Shown piece by piece: positions 18,394 to 26,771 of a stretch of 64,000 bases of DNA. The translations under genes and the position numbers were made by a program. The notes under the pieces are model-generated. The model saw nothing but the letters and a program-made list of their open reading frames with translations. It ran no database searches and was not told where the DNA came from. The stretch's first letter is position 1. Every line of letters begins with the position of its first letter. Source of the stretch: JAEZAA01 sp964514485 (GTDB lineage Bacteria > Pseudomonadota > Gammaproteobacteria > Pseudomonadales > Oleiphilaceae); the NCBI GenBank assembly GCA_964514485.1, contig CAZEWG010000001.1, positions 173,689 to 237,688 of the forward strand, written 5' to 3'.

Positions 18394-19017
18394 CTAGCCC
18401 ATCGGTTTATAGGCGCACCCCTCGGTCATAAAGCCGAGAAACCGGGGCACCCTGGGTAAGTAATACTGGGACACTTGTTCGAACACAAGACCGCTTTGGG
18501 CGACCAGCTCCCGGGTCGGCCGGATTAACTGGCAGCCCCCGCCACAGACTTTCTGAACCCCATTCAAGCGTTGCTGCCAGCGCCAGACGCCAGGCTCGGG
18601 GCTGGCACCATGTTCCAGAAACAAGAACCGGCCACCGGGTCTCAACACCCGCCGGGCCTCACTCATCACCTGTGCCGGGTCCTGTACGCTGCACAAGGTC
18701 AGGGTACACACCAGCGTGTCGAAACTATTGTCCGGAAATGGCAGCCGCTCACCCGCCAGCTGGTGGAAGTGCACCCGACGCCCGGACCGGGCGATTCGCT
18801 GATTAACCCGCTTTGCCAGCAGGGATTCCGGATCCAGCGTTTCCAGTTCACGCACCTGTTCGGGGTAGTAGGCTAAATTCACCCCGGTTCCAAACCCGAT
18901 TTCCAGTACCCGACCCTGTGCCCGGGCCAGCACGCGCTGACGGGGCTCCTGCAGCACGGGTTGCCGCATGGCCCAGTCCAGCACATAGGGAAACAGGTAA
19001 TGGCGATATAAATTCAT
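18394..19017 (-). CDS. Class I SAM-dependent methyltransferase
   Basis: 207-aa soluble enzyme with a Rossmann methyltransferase fold. The SAM-binding motif I is VLEIGFGTGVNLAYY, the acidic loop ETLDPESLLAKR, and motif IV is FDTLVCTLTLCSVQDP followed by RRVLRPGGRFLFLEH. The layout resembles METTL7/UbiE-like small-molecule or lipid methyltransferases. AAGGGAG precedes the ATG. The substrate cannot be read from sequence. It lies upstream of the ybaN-like gene in the same direction and divergent from the META lipoprotein gene. Confidence 0.85.
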   Translation of the reverse strand: MNLYRHYLFPYVLDWAMRQPVLQEPRQRVLARAQGRVLEIGFGTGVNLAYYPEQVRELETLDPESLLAKRVNQRIARSGRRVHFHQLAGERLPFPDNSFDTLVCTLTLCSVQDPAQVMSEARRVLRPGGRFLFLEHGASPEPGVWRWQQRLNGVQKVCGGGCQLIRPTRELVAQSGLVFEQVSQYYLPRVPRFLGFMTEGCAYKPMG

Positions 19018-19233
19018 AGGCTCCCTTCGCTCCCATCAGGGTTCGCTGCGATATCAACAGCCCTGTCCGTCAAGGCGAACGGCTCATCTTCTGTTGGGTA
19101 ATCAAAGCGTCTGGCGCTATGATCTCCTTGGGTGATGATCACACTGGCTGATACCCGTCCCCGGGCACCTTTAACCAGCCTCGACCCACCCTACTCTACG
19201 ACCGATCCACCCTTCGTCACAAGGAGACTTTTC

Positions 19234-19677
19234 ATGCGCCGAGCCTCGCGTCTGCTGCCCCTGGCATTTCTGGGGCTGACAGCTTGTAGCCAGCAGCCTA
19301 CCCTGCCGGATACCAGCTCCCTCTCTCCCAACAGTCTGATCGACACTCAATGGGAAGTGGCCGAACTTTACGGCGAGCCCGTCCCCGGCCGGGCGCCCAC
19401 CCTAGCCTTCAGTAACGACAATCGCAGCCATGGGTATGCCGGTTGCAACCAGTTTTTTGGTCAGTACGAACTCCAGGAGACGGAGTTCACCATCAGCCGT
19501 ATCGGCTCAACCAGAATGCTGTGCGAGGAAGAGCGCAATCGGGTTGAGCAGCGCTATTTGCGTGGCCTGCAAACCGTACGTCAGGCCACCCTGCAGGGCC
19601 CGGAGCTGATCTTGCTGGATGAAGAGAAGCAGGTCGTGGTCCGCCTGCGCCCCGCCAAGGCGTCACCGTCTCTATAA
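19234..19677 (+). CDS. META-domain lipoprotein (HslJ-like)
   Basis: 147-aa predicted lipoprotein. The signal peptide ends in the lipobox LTAC (residues 15-18), and a single META domain follows (DTQWEVAELYGEPV, GYAGCNQFFGQYELQ, STRMLCEE). The paired Cys residues in GCN and MLC are typical of HslJ-type proteins, which are linked to heat or novobiocin tolerance in E. coli. AAGGAG lies eight bases before the ATG at 19234; an open frame extends upstream but has no ribosome site and would bury the signal peptide. The residue after the lipidated Cys is Ser, so outer-membrane retention is likely. Confidence 0.85.
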   Translation: MRRASRLLPLAFLGLTACSQQPTLPDTSSLSPNSLIDTQWEVAELYGEPVPGRAPTLAFSNDNRSHGYAGCNQFFGQYELQETEFTISRIGSTRMLCEEERNRVEQRYLRGLQTVRQATLQGPELILLDEEKQVVVRLRPAKASPSL

Positions 19678-19706
19678 AATAGGGAAACCAGACGGGGAGT
19701 GCAGCT

Positions 19707-19895
19707 ATGCGGGTCGAAGTGGGTGGCTTCTTTAGTTTGTTGTTATTGGTCATAGACATCTGGGCCATCGTCAACGTGGCAGGCAGTGACAGCAGCAATG
19801 CCAAGAAGGTCATTTGGATCGTGGCGATCATCCTGCTGCCCTTGCTGGGGTTTATTGCCTGGTTTCTGCTGGGCCCGCGTAGCCGGCAACATTAA
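19707..19895 (+). CDS. PLDc_N-domain small membrane protein
   Basis: 62-aa protein made of two hydrophobic helices joined by a short polar turn (VAGSDSSNAKK) and ending IAWFLLGPRSRQH. The WFLLGPR ending and DIWAIVNV start are the PLDc_N pattern, the two-helix module found at the N-terminus of cardiolipin synthases and as free-standing proteins of unknown role. GGGGAG lies seven bases before the ATG. It follows the META lipoprotein by 29 bases in the same direction. Confidence 0.8.
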   Translation: MRVEVGGFFSLLLLVIDIWAIVNVAGSDSSNAKKVIWIVAIILLPLLGFIAWFLLGPRSRQH

Positions 19896-19988
19896 GCGCC
19901 GGTTTAGACTACACTGGACTAAAGCTCGAGCCTGTCCTGCGGTCAGGTCACGGAACGCCTCCAACAACAATAATCAGAGGGACGACAG

Positions 19989-21746
19989 ATGCTGCCGGAA
20001 TATTTTGAATTCTACATGCCCACCCGGGTCGCCTACGGCATAGGCCTGACCCGGAACCTGCGGGAGATCACCGACGGATTTGGCTCCCGCCGGGCGCTGC
20101 TGGTGACCGATGAGATCCTGAACAAGATCGGTATCGTGGCCAAGGTGAAGGCTGGCTTTGCCGACACCAAGATCCAGATCGTCGCCACCTTTGATCAGGT
20201 CCCGCCCAATTCCACCATCGAAACCGTGGAAGCCTGTGCCCGCCTGGCGCGCCAGAAAAAGTGCGACCTGATCATCGGCCTGGGCGGCGGCAGCGTGATG
20301 GATACCGCCAAGGTGGCCAATATCCTGGCGGTGAAGGGCGGACGGGTGGAAGATCACATGGGCGCCTATCTGCTGGGCAACGACGAACTGCTGCCCACCA
20401 TCCTGATTCCCACCACCGCCGGTACCGGCTCCGAAGTGACCAAAGTGGCGGTGATTACCGATACCCGCAACGATATCAAACTGCCCTTTGCCGAAACTCA
20501 GTTTTTCCCGCAGCTGGCGATTCTGGACCCGGAACTGACCACCTCCATGCCGGCCAGCCTAACCGCGGCCACCGGCATGGATGCCCTGACCCATGCCATT
20601 GAATGCTATGTGAGCAAGGACAGCCAGCCCGCCTCCGACGCCCTCGCCCTGCACGTGATCAAGCTGATCAACCAGCATCTGGTGCGGGCCTGTATGCATC
20701 CTGAAGACCTGGAAGCCCGTGGCGCCATGCTGGTGGCCAGCTGCCTGGCCGGCATCGCCTTTACCCAGGCCATGGTGGGCATGGTCCACGGTATTTCCCA
20801 CGCCTTGGGCGGGGTTTACCATATCCCCCACGGCCTGGCGAACGCCCTGGTGCTGCCGGAAGTGATGGAGTACAACCTGGAAACCCAGCTGGAGCGTTAT
20901 GCGGATATCGCCCGCGCCCTGGGCGTGGCCTACCCGCAACCGGTGCAAACCGTACAGGCGATGCTCCACCTGGCCCGCGCGGACTTCGCCGTGCGCCTGC
21001 TCCAACCCACCCGGGTGATTGACAGCTGGCTGCAACAGGCCACCGCCCGCGCCGGCATCATCCGGATCCGGGAGCTGCTGCGGCAATTGGGCGCGGTGGC
21101 CAAACTACCCCTGAACCTGGAGCAGGCGGGGGTTCAGGATAACCTGGCCAAGCTGGAGCAAGTCTGCGAAACCGCCATGGTGGATGGCTCCATGCTCTAT
21201 AACCCCCGGGAGCCCAGCCTGGAGGCCGTGAAGTCCATCGTTGAAAAGCTCTTCAAACAAAGCCTGACGCCACTGCCGGTCAAGGAAAAAGACCTCAACC
21301 AGAGTTATAGGCAGGCCCACAAGCCAGAGCTGAAAAACGTCTTCGACGACTCCAGCATGCTCTATAGCGTGTTGGGCGAGTTCTATCAGGCCCTCAAGTC
21401 TGACCCGGCGCTGCGGGATAAACTGCTGGATTCCAAGCTGGTCGTGCAGTTCATCTATGACGAGCCCGATGCCCGGATCACCATTGATGCCAGCGGCGAC
21501 GAAGTCCAGATTTTCCTGGGGGACAGCTACCAGGGGACCCCCGAGGTCATCATGTCCATGAAGGCGGACTTCGCCCACCTGTTCTGGCAAGGCAAGATCA
21601 ACCTGATCACCGCCCTCACCCGCCGTCAGGTCAAATCCAAGGGCAACGTGCCCAAGGCCGTCAAGCTGCTACCCATTCTCAAACCGGCTTACGAGCTCTA
21701 TCCCCGATATCTGGAACAGCGGGGCCTGGAGCGCCTGATCGCCTAG
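19989..21746 (+). CDS. Iron-containing alcohol dehydrogenase fused to an SCP2-like domain
   Basis: 585-aa two-part protein. Residues 1-400 are a group III Fe-dependent alcohol dehydrogenase: the NAD motif GLGGGSVMDTAK, TTAGTGSEVTK, the metal ligands in GMDALTHAIECY, and HGISHALGGVYHIPHG. It should interconvert an alcohol and an aldehyde or ketone with NAD(P). Residues about 450-585 look like a sterol carrier protein 2 (SCP2) lipid-binding domain (VVQFIYDEPDARITIDASG, then EVIMSMKADFAHLFWQGKINLITAL). A stretch rich in Ala/Arg/Leu around residues 310-350 is longer than in standalone enzymes. The fusion suggests a hydrophobic, perhaps lipid-derived, substrate; that is inference. Confidence 0.88.
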   Translation: MLPEYFEFYMPTRVAYGIGLTRNLREITDGFGSRRALLVTDEILNKIGIVAKVKAGFADTKIQIVATFDQVPPNSTIETVEACARLARQKKCDLIIGLGGGSVMDTAKVANILAVKGGRVEDHMGAYLLGNDELLPTILIPTTAGTGSEVTKVAVITDTRNDIKLPFAETQFFPQLAILDPELTTSMPASLTAATGMDALTHAIECYVSKDSQPASDALALHVIKLINQHLVRACMHPEDLEARGAMLVASCLAGIAFTQAMVGMVHGISHALGGVYHIPHGLANALVLPEVMEYNLETQLERYADIARALGVAYPQPVQTVQAMLHLARADFAVRLLQPTRVIDSWLQQATARAGIIRIRELLRQLGAVAKLPLNLEQAGVQDNLAKLEQVCETAMVDGSMLYNPREPSLEAVKSIVEKLFKQSLTPLPVKEKDLNQSYRQAHKPELKNVFDDSSMLYSVLGEFYQALKSDPALRDKLLDSKLVVQFIYDEPDARITIDASGDEVQIFLGDSYQGTPEVIMSMKADFAHLFWQGKINLITALTRRQVKSKGNVPKAVKLLPILKPAYELYPRYLEQRGLERLIA

Positions 21747-21912
21747 CCATCATGACGCGCCCATCTCGTCACGAGGTGGGCGTCCTGCCCTCCCACCTCT
21801 TTTTTTCTCTGCAAGAGCACGATTTCCACCTATACTTTCGCCTCCGGTCGCAGGTCTCGAAATTTCCCCGGCCCGACTATGATCCACGCGTCATTAGAGG
21901 AAGTAACTGTTT

Positions 21913-23952
21913 ATGTCTTGGTGGAAATCCCGTCGCCTGCAGTACCTGGCGGGCACCTTTTTGATCCTGCTGGCATTATTCGCCGGCCTGCGACTGGTGT
22001 TCTTTGGCTTTTTTTCCGAGGTGGGTGACACCCTGGAGTTCGATCAAAATATCGTCTGGCAAACCCTGCTGATCGGTTTTCGCTTCGATATCCGGCTTGC
22101 GCTACTCATCACTTTGCCACTGGTTCTGCTGGCCTATCTGCCACGCTTCAACCTGGCAACCTCCCCATTACTCCGCAAGCTGGGTGGTCTCTACCTGATC
22201 CTGGCGCTGCTGGCGGTGACCCTGGTCTATGTCATCGACTTCGGCCATTACAACTATCTGGGTGTCCGCATTAACGCCACGGTCTATCGTTTCCTGCAGG
22301 ATGCCGCGATTTCCCAGCAAATGCTGTGGGAAAGCTACCCGGTGGTGTGGATCACGCTGGGCTGGCTGGCCGGCTGCGCGGTTGTGTTGGGTCTGCTGTT
22401 TGCCCTGCTGCCCCATACTCTGCTGCGCCAACCCCGCGAAATCGCGCTGGGCAGCCGGGTCGTGGGCAGCATTGCCATCATCCTGCTGGTGGTGTTTGGC
22501 CTGCTGGGACGGGTCAGCAATATCAACTTTGAAAACCCGGTTCCCCTGCGCTGGAGCCAGGCCTTTTTCTCCGGCAACCAGGCCGTGGGCGCCCTGGGCC
22601 TGAATCCGGTGCTGTTTCTCTACGACACCACGGGGCTCGTTAGCGAGGACTACAACCTGGAGCTGGTGAAACAGCATTATCCGTTAATGGTGGACTACCT
22701 GGGCGTGCAAAATCCCAACCCGGAACAGCCCCACTATGACCGCTTCATCGGCGAGCAGCCCCACCGCCTGCAGTTTGAGCGCACCCCCAACGTGGTGTTT
22801 ATCATGCTGGAGTCCCTGGGTGCCAGCCGGGTCAGTGCCTGGGGCAACCCCCTGCCCACCACCCCCAACCTGGACCGTCTGGCTCGGGAAGGCTGGATGT
22901 TCAAGAACTTCTATGTGCCGGTGGTCGCCACCGCCAAGACCATCTGGGCCAGCATTACCGGCATTCCGGATGTGTCCAAGGAGGAATCCGCCACCCGTAA
23001 CCCGCTGATTTCAAGGCAGCGTCTGATCCTGAACCAGTTTACCGAGCACGAGAAGTTCTACTTCATCGGCGGTAGCGCCAGTTGGGCAAACATGCGCGCG
23101 CTGATTAACCGCAGCATCGACGGCGTCCACCTCTATGAAGAAGGGTCCTGGAAGTCACCGGTCATTGATGTGTGGGGCATTTCCGATTTGGACCTGTTCA
23201 AGGAAACCGATGCCATCCTGCGCCAGCAACCCCAGGACAAACCTTTCTTTGCCTATATCCAAACCGCGGGCAACCATCGCCCCTTTACTATTCCCAAGCA
23301 TAATGATGACTTCCAGACCATCGAGCTGCCGGAAGAAGAGGTCAAAGCGGCCGGGTTTCGCAGCCTGGCCCAGCTCAACGCCGTGCGACTGCTGGATTAC
23401 AACATCGGCCGTTTTATGGAAATGGCCAAAGAAGGCGGCTATCTGGACAACACCATCTTTGTGCTGTTTGGCGATCATAACAACCGCATCACCAGCCTGC
23501 CCCACATGCCCGGCCACGATCGGCTGAAGCTGGAAAGCAACCATGTACCCGGCATCATCTACGCGCCCGGTTATCTGGAACCTCGCCTGTACGACACCGC
23601 CACCAGCCTGGTGGATCTGATGCCGACCGTTGCCGGGATGCTGGGGATCTCTTATCAGAACACCACCCTCGGACGAGACCTCCAGCTGCCCGCGCCGGAA
23701 GGTGAGGAAGCCGAGTTTTTCGTGCTGGTGGAAGGTGCCTTTCCGGTGATTGGCATGGTGACCAAGGACCATATGCTGCGCATCAACCACGACGGCAGCC
23801 AGGCCAGCCTCCATGAGCTCTATGGGAAAGACCCGCTCAAGAATATAGCCGCCGAGCATCCGGAACTGTTCGAAAAGCTCAGCCAGCTGGCACTGGCCAA
23901 TTACGAAACCGCCCATTACCAGTTCTATCAGAACCGGGCGCCGGAGCCCTAG
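21913..23952 (+). CDS. LTA synthase/phosphoglycerol transferase-like sulfatase-fold membrane enzyme
   Basis: 679-aa protein with about five membrane segments in the first 210 residues and a large extracytoplasmic alkaline-phosphatase-superfamily domain. Visible motifs: NVVFIMLESLGASR (metal-binding Glu), VATAKTIWASITGIP (probable Thr nucleophile), FFAYIQTAGNHRPF, FVLFGDHNNRI (metal-binding Asp/His) and NHVPGIIYAPG. In gram-negative bacteria such enzymes move phosphoglycerol or phosphoethanolamine groups onto envelope glycans or lipids. Start: ATG at 21913, with AGAGGAAG upstream. It ends at a strong bidirectional terminator. The exact acceptor is unknown. Confidence 0.85.
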   Translation: MSWWKSRRLQYLAGTFLILLALFAGLRLVFFGFFSEVGDTLEFDQNIVWQTLLIGFRFDIRLALLITLPLVLLAYLPRFNLATSPLLRKLGGLYLILALLAVTLVYVIDFGHYNYLGVRINATVYRFLQDAAISQQMLWESYPVVWITLGWLAGCAVVLGLLFALLPHTLLRQPREIALGSRVVGSIAIILLVVFGLLGRVSNINFENPVPLRWSQAFFSGNQAVGALGLNPVLFLYDTTGLVSEDYNLELVKQHYPLMVDYLGVQNPNPEQPHYDRFIGEQPHRLQFERTPNVVFIMLESLGASRVSAWGNPLPTTPNLDRLAREGWMFKNFYVPVVATAKTIWASITGIPDVSKEESATRNPLISRQRLILNQFTEHEKFYFIGGSASWANMRALINRSIDGVHLYEEGSWKSPVIDVWGISDLDLFKETDAILRQQPQDKPFFAYIQTAGNHRPFTIPKHNDDFQTIELPEEEVKAAGFRSLAQLNAVRLLDYNIGRFMEMAKEGGYLDNTIFVLFGDHNNRITSLPHMPGHDRLKLESNHVPGIIYAPGYLEPRLYDTATSLVDLMPTVAGMLGISYQNTTLGRDLQLPAPEGEEAEFFVLVEGAFPVIGMVTKDHMLRINHDGSQASLHELYGKDPLKNIAAEHPELFEKLSQLALANYETAHYQFYQNRAPEP

Positions 23953-23971
23953 CCCCAGCGGTCAGGCCACA

Positions 23972-24006
23972 AAAAAAGCGGCCGGTGATTCACCGGCCGC
24001 TTTTTT
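23972..24006. terminator. Bidirectional terminator
   Basis: AAAAAAGCGGCCGGTG and CACCGGCCGCTTTTTT pair perfectly around ATT, giving A/T tracts on both sides. It lies between the convergent sulfatase-fold gene and the membrane protein gene. Confidence 0.9.
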
Positions 24007-24032
24007 ATTCCCCGTTTATTCCATTTAACCGA

Positions 24033-24656
24033 TCAGGCCTCACCCACCGCCAACGCGGGTTTACGCACACCCCCAACGCGAGCCCAAGCTACCCGGCCCA
24101 GCCAGCGCAACGTCATGCTCAAGCTATACAGGAACAGCGCCGGATCGATCAGGTAATCCCAGTAATTGCGCGTATCCTTGAGGTCCAGCATAAAAGCCAA
24201 TCCGGCCAGGATCAGTGCCACACTCGCCACACAGTTACCCAGGAAACAAAAGGCCAACGCCGCGGCACCACTGATTACCAGCAGCAAACCCGGCTCAAAC
24301 CCGAAACGGTACGGGTCCAGACTGCTCAAGCCCAAGGTAGCCGGATACAACACCAGCCCCAGCGCCGCAAAAAAGAACAGCGGCACCATCCGCTGCATCA
24401 ACTCCGGGGCGGGCTGGCCCAAGGTCTGACGCAGGCAGCCCCAGACCAGCAGCACCAGGCTGGGAATGGCCAGATCACCGCCGATGACACCGCCTAGATA
24501 GCCGGCCAGCTCCAGGCCGTTATAGGGCACGAAACCCAGTACCAGCAGCCCGGCAAACACCATCAACCGCCAGCCCGTCGTCAAACGCCCCAGGGGCAGC
24601 ACGACATAGAAAAAGGCGGCAAAAACCAACGCCACGAACATCAGGGAAGAACTCAT
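24033..24656 (-). CDS. Polytopic membrane protein of unknown function, coupled to the sialidase-like gene
   Basis: 207 aa from the ATG at 24656, with about six hydrophobic segments and few charged residues until the Arg-rich end (RWLGRVAWARVGG). I do not recognise a family. Its ATG overlaps the stop codon of the upstream sialidase-like gene in an ATGA arrangement, so the two are probably translated as a unit and act together at the inner membrane. An upstream in-frame start six codons earlier would lie inside the neighbour and is less likely. Confidence 0.8.
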   Translation of the reverse strand: MSSSLMFVALVFAAFFYVVLPLGRLTTGWRLMVFAGLLVLGFVPYNGLELAGYLGGVIGGDLAIPSLVLLVWGCLRQTLGQPAPELMQRMVPLFFFAALGLVLYPATLGLSSLDPYRFGFEPGLLLVISGAAALAFCFLGNCVASVALILAGLAFMLDLKDTRNYWDYLIDPALFLYSLSMTLRWLGRVAWARVGGVRKPALAVGEA

Positions 24657-25951
24657 CGATACTGCTCCAGCCAATTTTTATTGAATTCCACGTGCTTGAT
24701 CATGCTCTTGTTCCAGGTATAGATCAGGTGGAAATTGTCGGCATCATCCCGAATGATGTAGGGATAGTCGTAGATGAAGTTGCACTCCTGAGCCTCGCAG
24801 GTGCGCTTATCCAGCCGGGCCAGAAAATCCTGCACCAGGTGCTGATGGGAGTCGTCATCGCTCGCCAGGAAGTGATTGTGAATCAGGCTCTTATATTGGT
24901 CTTTTGGGATCCACTGTCCCGACGGGTCCGGGGACTCTTCCAGCACTTTGATCAGTTTCCACTGGCTCAAATCCCGGTTGGCCAAATAAAGGCTGAGCCG
25001 ATAGCGATCACTTTCCAGGTCATTCAGCACCACCAGGATCTCATCATCGCTATAACGCACAGCCGTTAAGCCGGAGTTGGGATTCGGCACGGACGTGGCC
25101 CGAGGCAGAGACCATTCTTCGCCGGTTTCCTCGGTCTGACTCACCAGCACCCGGCGCAGGCCATCCCCGGAATAGCGCAGCACACTCACCGCTTCCGTCT
25201 CGCTCAACACCACCGTAGAGGGCTGCAGGGTGTCCCGGCCATAGTCCATCCGGGCCTTGTCGATCACATGGCCTTCCTGGTCAATCCGCAGGTATTCGGG
25301 AAACTTTCCCATAAACTCGTGATAGACCGGCAGCCCGATCGTGCCGTCCTGGTGAAACACCGGCTGGCCACGTACCAGGGTGGAGATATTGAAGAAAGGC
25401 GAGGTACGCAATTGCTCGGGCTTGGACCAGGTGCGGCCATCGTCGACCGAAACCATGTAGTTGATGGCACTGCCGGCCCAGCCGCCAACCGACACCGAGA
25501 CATAAAACAGCCAGACCCGCCCGTCAGGGGCGGTGCCAATCACCGGGTTACCCAGCTTGCGCACCATTCGGCTCAGCGACTGTTCGGTGTAGGCGCGATC
25601 CACCAACACCCGGTTGGGTCCCCACTCCTTCAACTCCGGATCAAAGCGGGCGCTATAGATATTGACGTCACGGGCTCCTTCACGGGAGCCCCCGAACCAG
25701 ACCGCCATAAACTCCCCACTGGGCAAATGAGTCATGGAGGCGGCGTGGACATATTGGTCCAGAGTGACGGAAACGAAATCGCTTTCGAAATAAGGCTCAA
25801 CTGACGGGACCTGACTCAGATCCGGTTGGTCGACAATGAACTTGGCTTGGCCGTATTCCGGCCTCAACCAATAGGCACAGGCAAAAACCACAATGGCCGC
25901 GACAGCCACCAGGGGCCGGCGCGAGAGCAAGGGAACCAGTTTATTTTTCAC
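24653..25951 (-). CDS. Membrane-anchored sialidase-fold (BNR-repeat) protein
   Basis: 432-aa protein with one N-terminal membrane anchor (residues about 14-30) and an extracytoplasmic beta-propeller of the exo-alpha-sialidase type. Recognisable pieces are HAASMTHLPSGEFMAVWFGG followed by SREGARDVNIY, the Asp-box VSVDDGRTWSKPE, and LPVYHEFMGKF. The pattern fits the BNR_2 group often annotated as sialidase, although real substrates in free-living bacteria are mostly untested. It starts at a GTG (25951). ATGA overlap with the following membrane protein suggests a two-gene operon. Whether it cleaves sialic acid or another sugar acid cannot be told. Confidence 0.8.
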   Translation of the reverse strand: MKNKLVPLLSRRPLVAVAAIVVFACAYWLRPEYGQAKFIVDQPDLSQVPSVEPYFESDFVSVTLDQYVHAASMTHLPSGEFMAVWFGGSREGARDVNIYSARFDPELKEWGPNRVLVDRAYTEQSLSRMVRKLGNPVIGTAPDGRVWLFYVSVSVGGWAGSAINYMVSVDDGRTWSKPEQLRTSPFFNISTLVRGQPVFHQDGTIGLPVYHEFMGKFPEYLRIDQEGHVIDKARMDYGRDTLQPSTVVLSETEAVSVLRYSGDGLRRVLVSQTEETGEEWSLPRATSVPNPNSGLTAVRYSDDEILVVLNDLESDRYRLSLYLANRDLSQWKLIKVLEESPDPSGQWIPKDQYKSLIHNHFLASDDDSHQHLVQDFLARLDKRTCEAQECNFIYDYPYIIRDDADNFHLIYTWNKSMIKHVEFNKNWLEQYR

Positions 25952-26181
25952 GGGATATCCAAAAAATACTACAAACCAGCACCGACTTCAGGCGCATTAA
26001 CGGCCCTTCAAATCTGTCTCCCCTCGCGTCAACCAAGCGCTCAAGACCACAGGCTGAGGTCCATACATACAGCGTTCAAAGCATAGCAGCCGCCTGGTAA
26101 TCGTGCATAATGGAATTGCTCATCAACCTACTGATTTTTCAAGTCTGATCAATCCTTAACGGGATCGCATGGGAGTCCGTT

Positions 26182-26676
26182 ATGCACAAAGTCCTGGTCA
26201 GCGCCTGCCTGCTGGGCAGTCCGGTCCGTTACGACGGGGCGGATCTTAAAAGTACAGACGCCATCCTGTCCCGGTGGCTGCGTGAAGAGCGGGTGGTTTC
26301 GTTCTGCCCGGAAGTGGCCGGCGGGCTGCCGACCCCGCGACCGCCGGCCGAGATCGTCGGAGGCGACGGCCAGGCGGTGCTGGCCGAACACGCCCGGGTA
26401 CGGGATTGTGAGGGTCAGGACGTGTCGGCCGCCTTCCTGTCCGGGGCCCAACAGGCCCTAGCCCTTTGCCAGGCACAGAATATTAAAATCGCGATTCTGA
26501 CCGACCGGAGCCCTTCCTGTGGTAGCAGCCTGATCTATGACGGCAGTTTTACCGGCACCCGCCGGCCCGGTCAGGGGGTGACCACCGCCCTGTTGGAGCA
26601 ACATGGGATCCGTGTCTTCAGCCAGCATCAGATCTCCCAGGCAGCGGCCTACCTGGCCAGTCTTGAACCCGCTTAA
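26182..26676 (+). CDS. DUF523 family Cys-containing protein
   Basis: 164-aa protein with the DUF523 motifs VSACLLGSPVRYDG at the N-terminus, VSFCPEVAGGLPTPRPPAEI and LTDRSPSCGSSLIYDGSF. Three conserved Cys residues (C9, the FCPE Cys and the PSCGS Cys) suggest metal or cluster binding. In some bacteria DUF523 is fused to DUF1722 and found near photolyases; here it stands alone, upstream of a two-component system. Function unknown. Confidence 0.88.
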   Translation: MHKVLVSACLLGSPVRYDGADLKSTDAILSRWLREERVVSFCPEVAGGLPTPRPPAEIVGGDGQAVLAEHARVRDCEGQDVSAAFLSGAQQALALCQAQNIKIAILTDRSPSCGSSLIYDGSFTGTRRPGQGVTTALLEQHGIRVFSQHQISQAAAYLASLEPA

Positions 26677-26705
26677 GCGGGGCGGGCAACGGCAGTTTGT
26701 TGAAT

Positions 26706-26726
26706 TTCCTTATTGTTTCCACATTT
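26706..26726 (+). promoter_or_regulatory. Tandem-repeat operator ahead of the two-component system
   Basis: TTCCTTATTGT directly followed by TTCCACATTT: two TTCC-anchored half-sites at an 11-base period, 46 bases before the kinase ATG. The same 21-base element (18 identities) occurs at 28882-28902 ahead of the Spy-like gene. An 11-base direct repeat is the usual site form for OmpR/PhoB-type regulators, so this is probably the binding site of the regulator encoded here. Confidence 0.55.
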
Positions 26727-26771
26727 TCAACCTATGCTGGGTGGAACGGAACTCTGGGTTAGAGACACACC

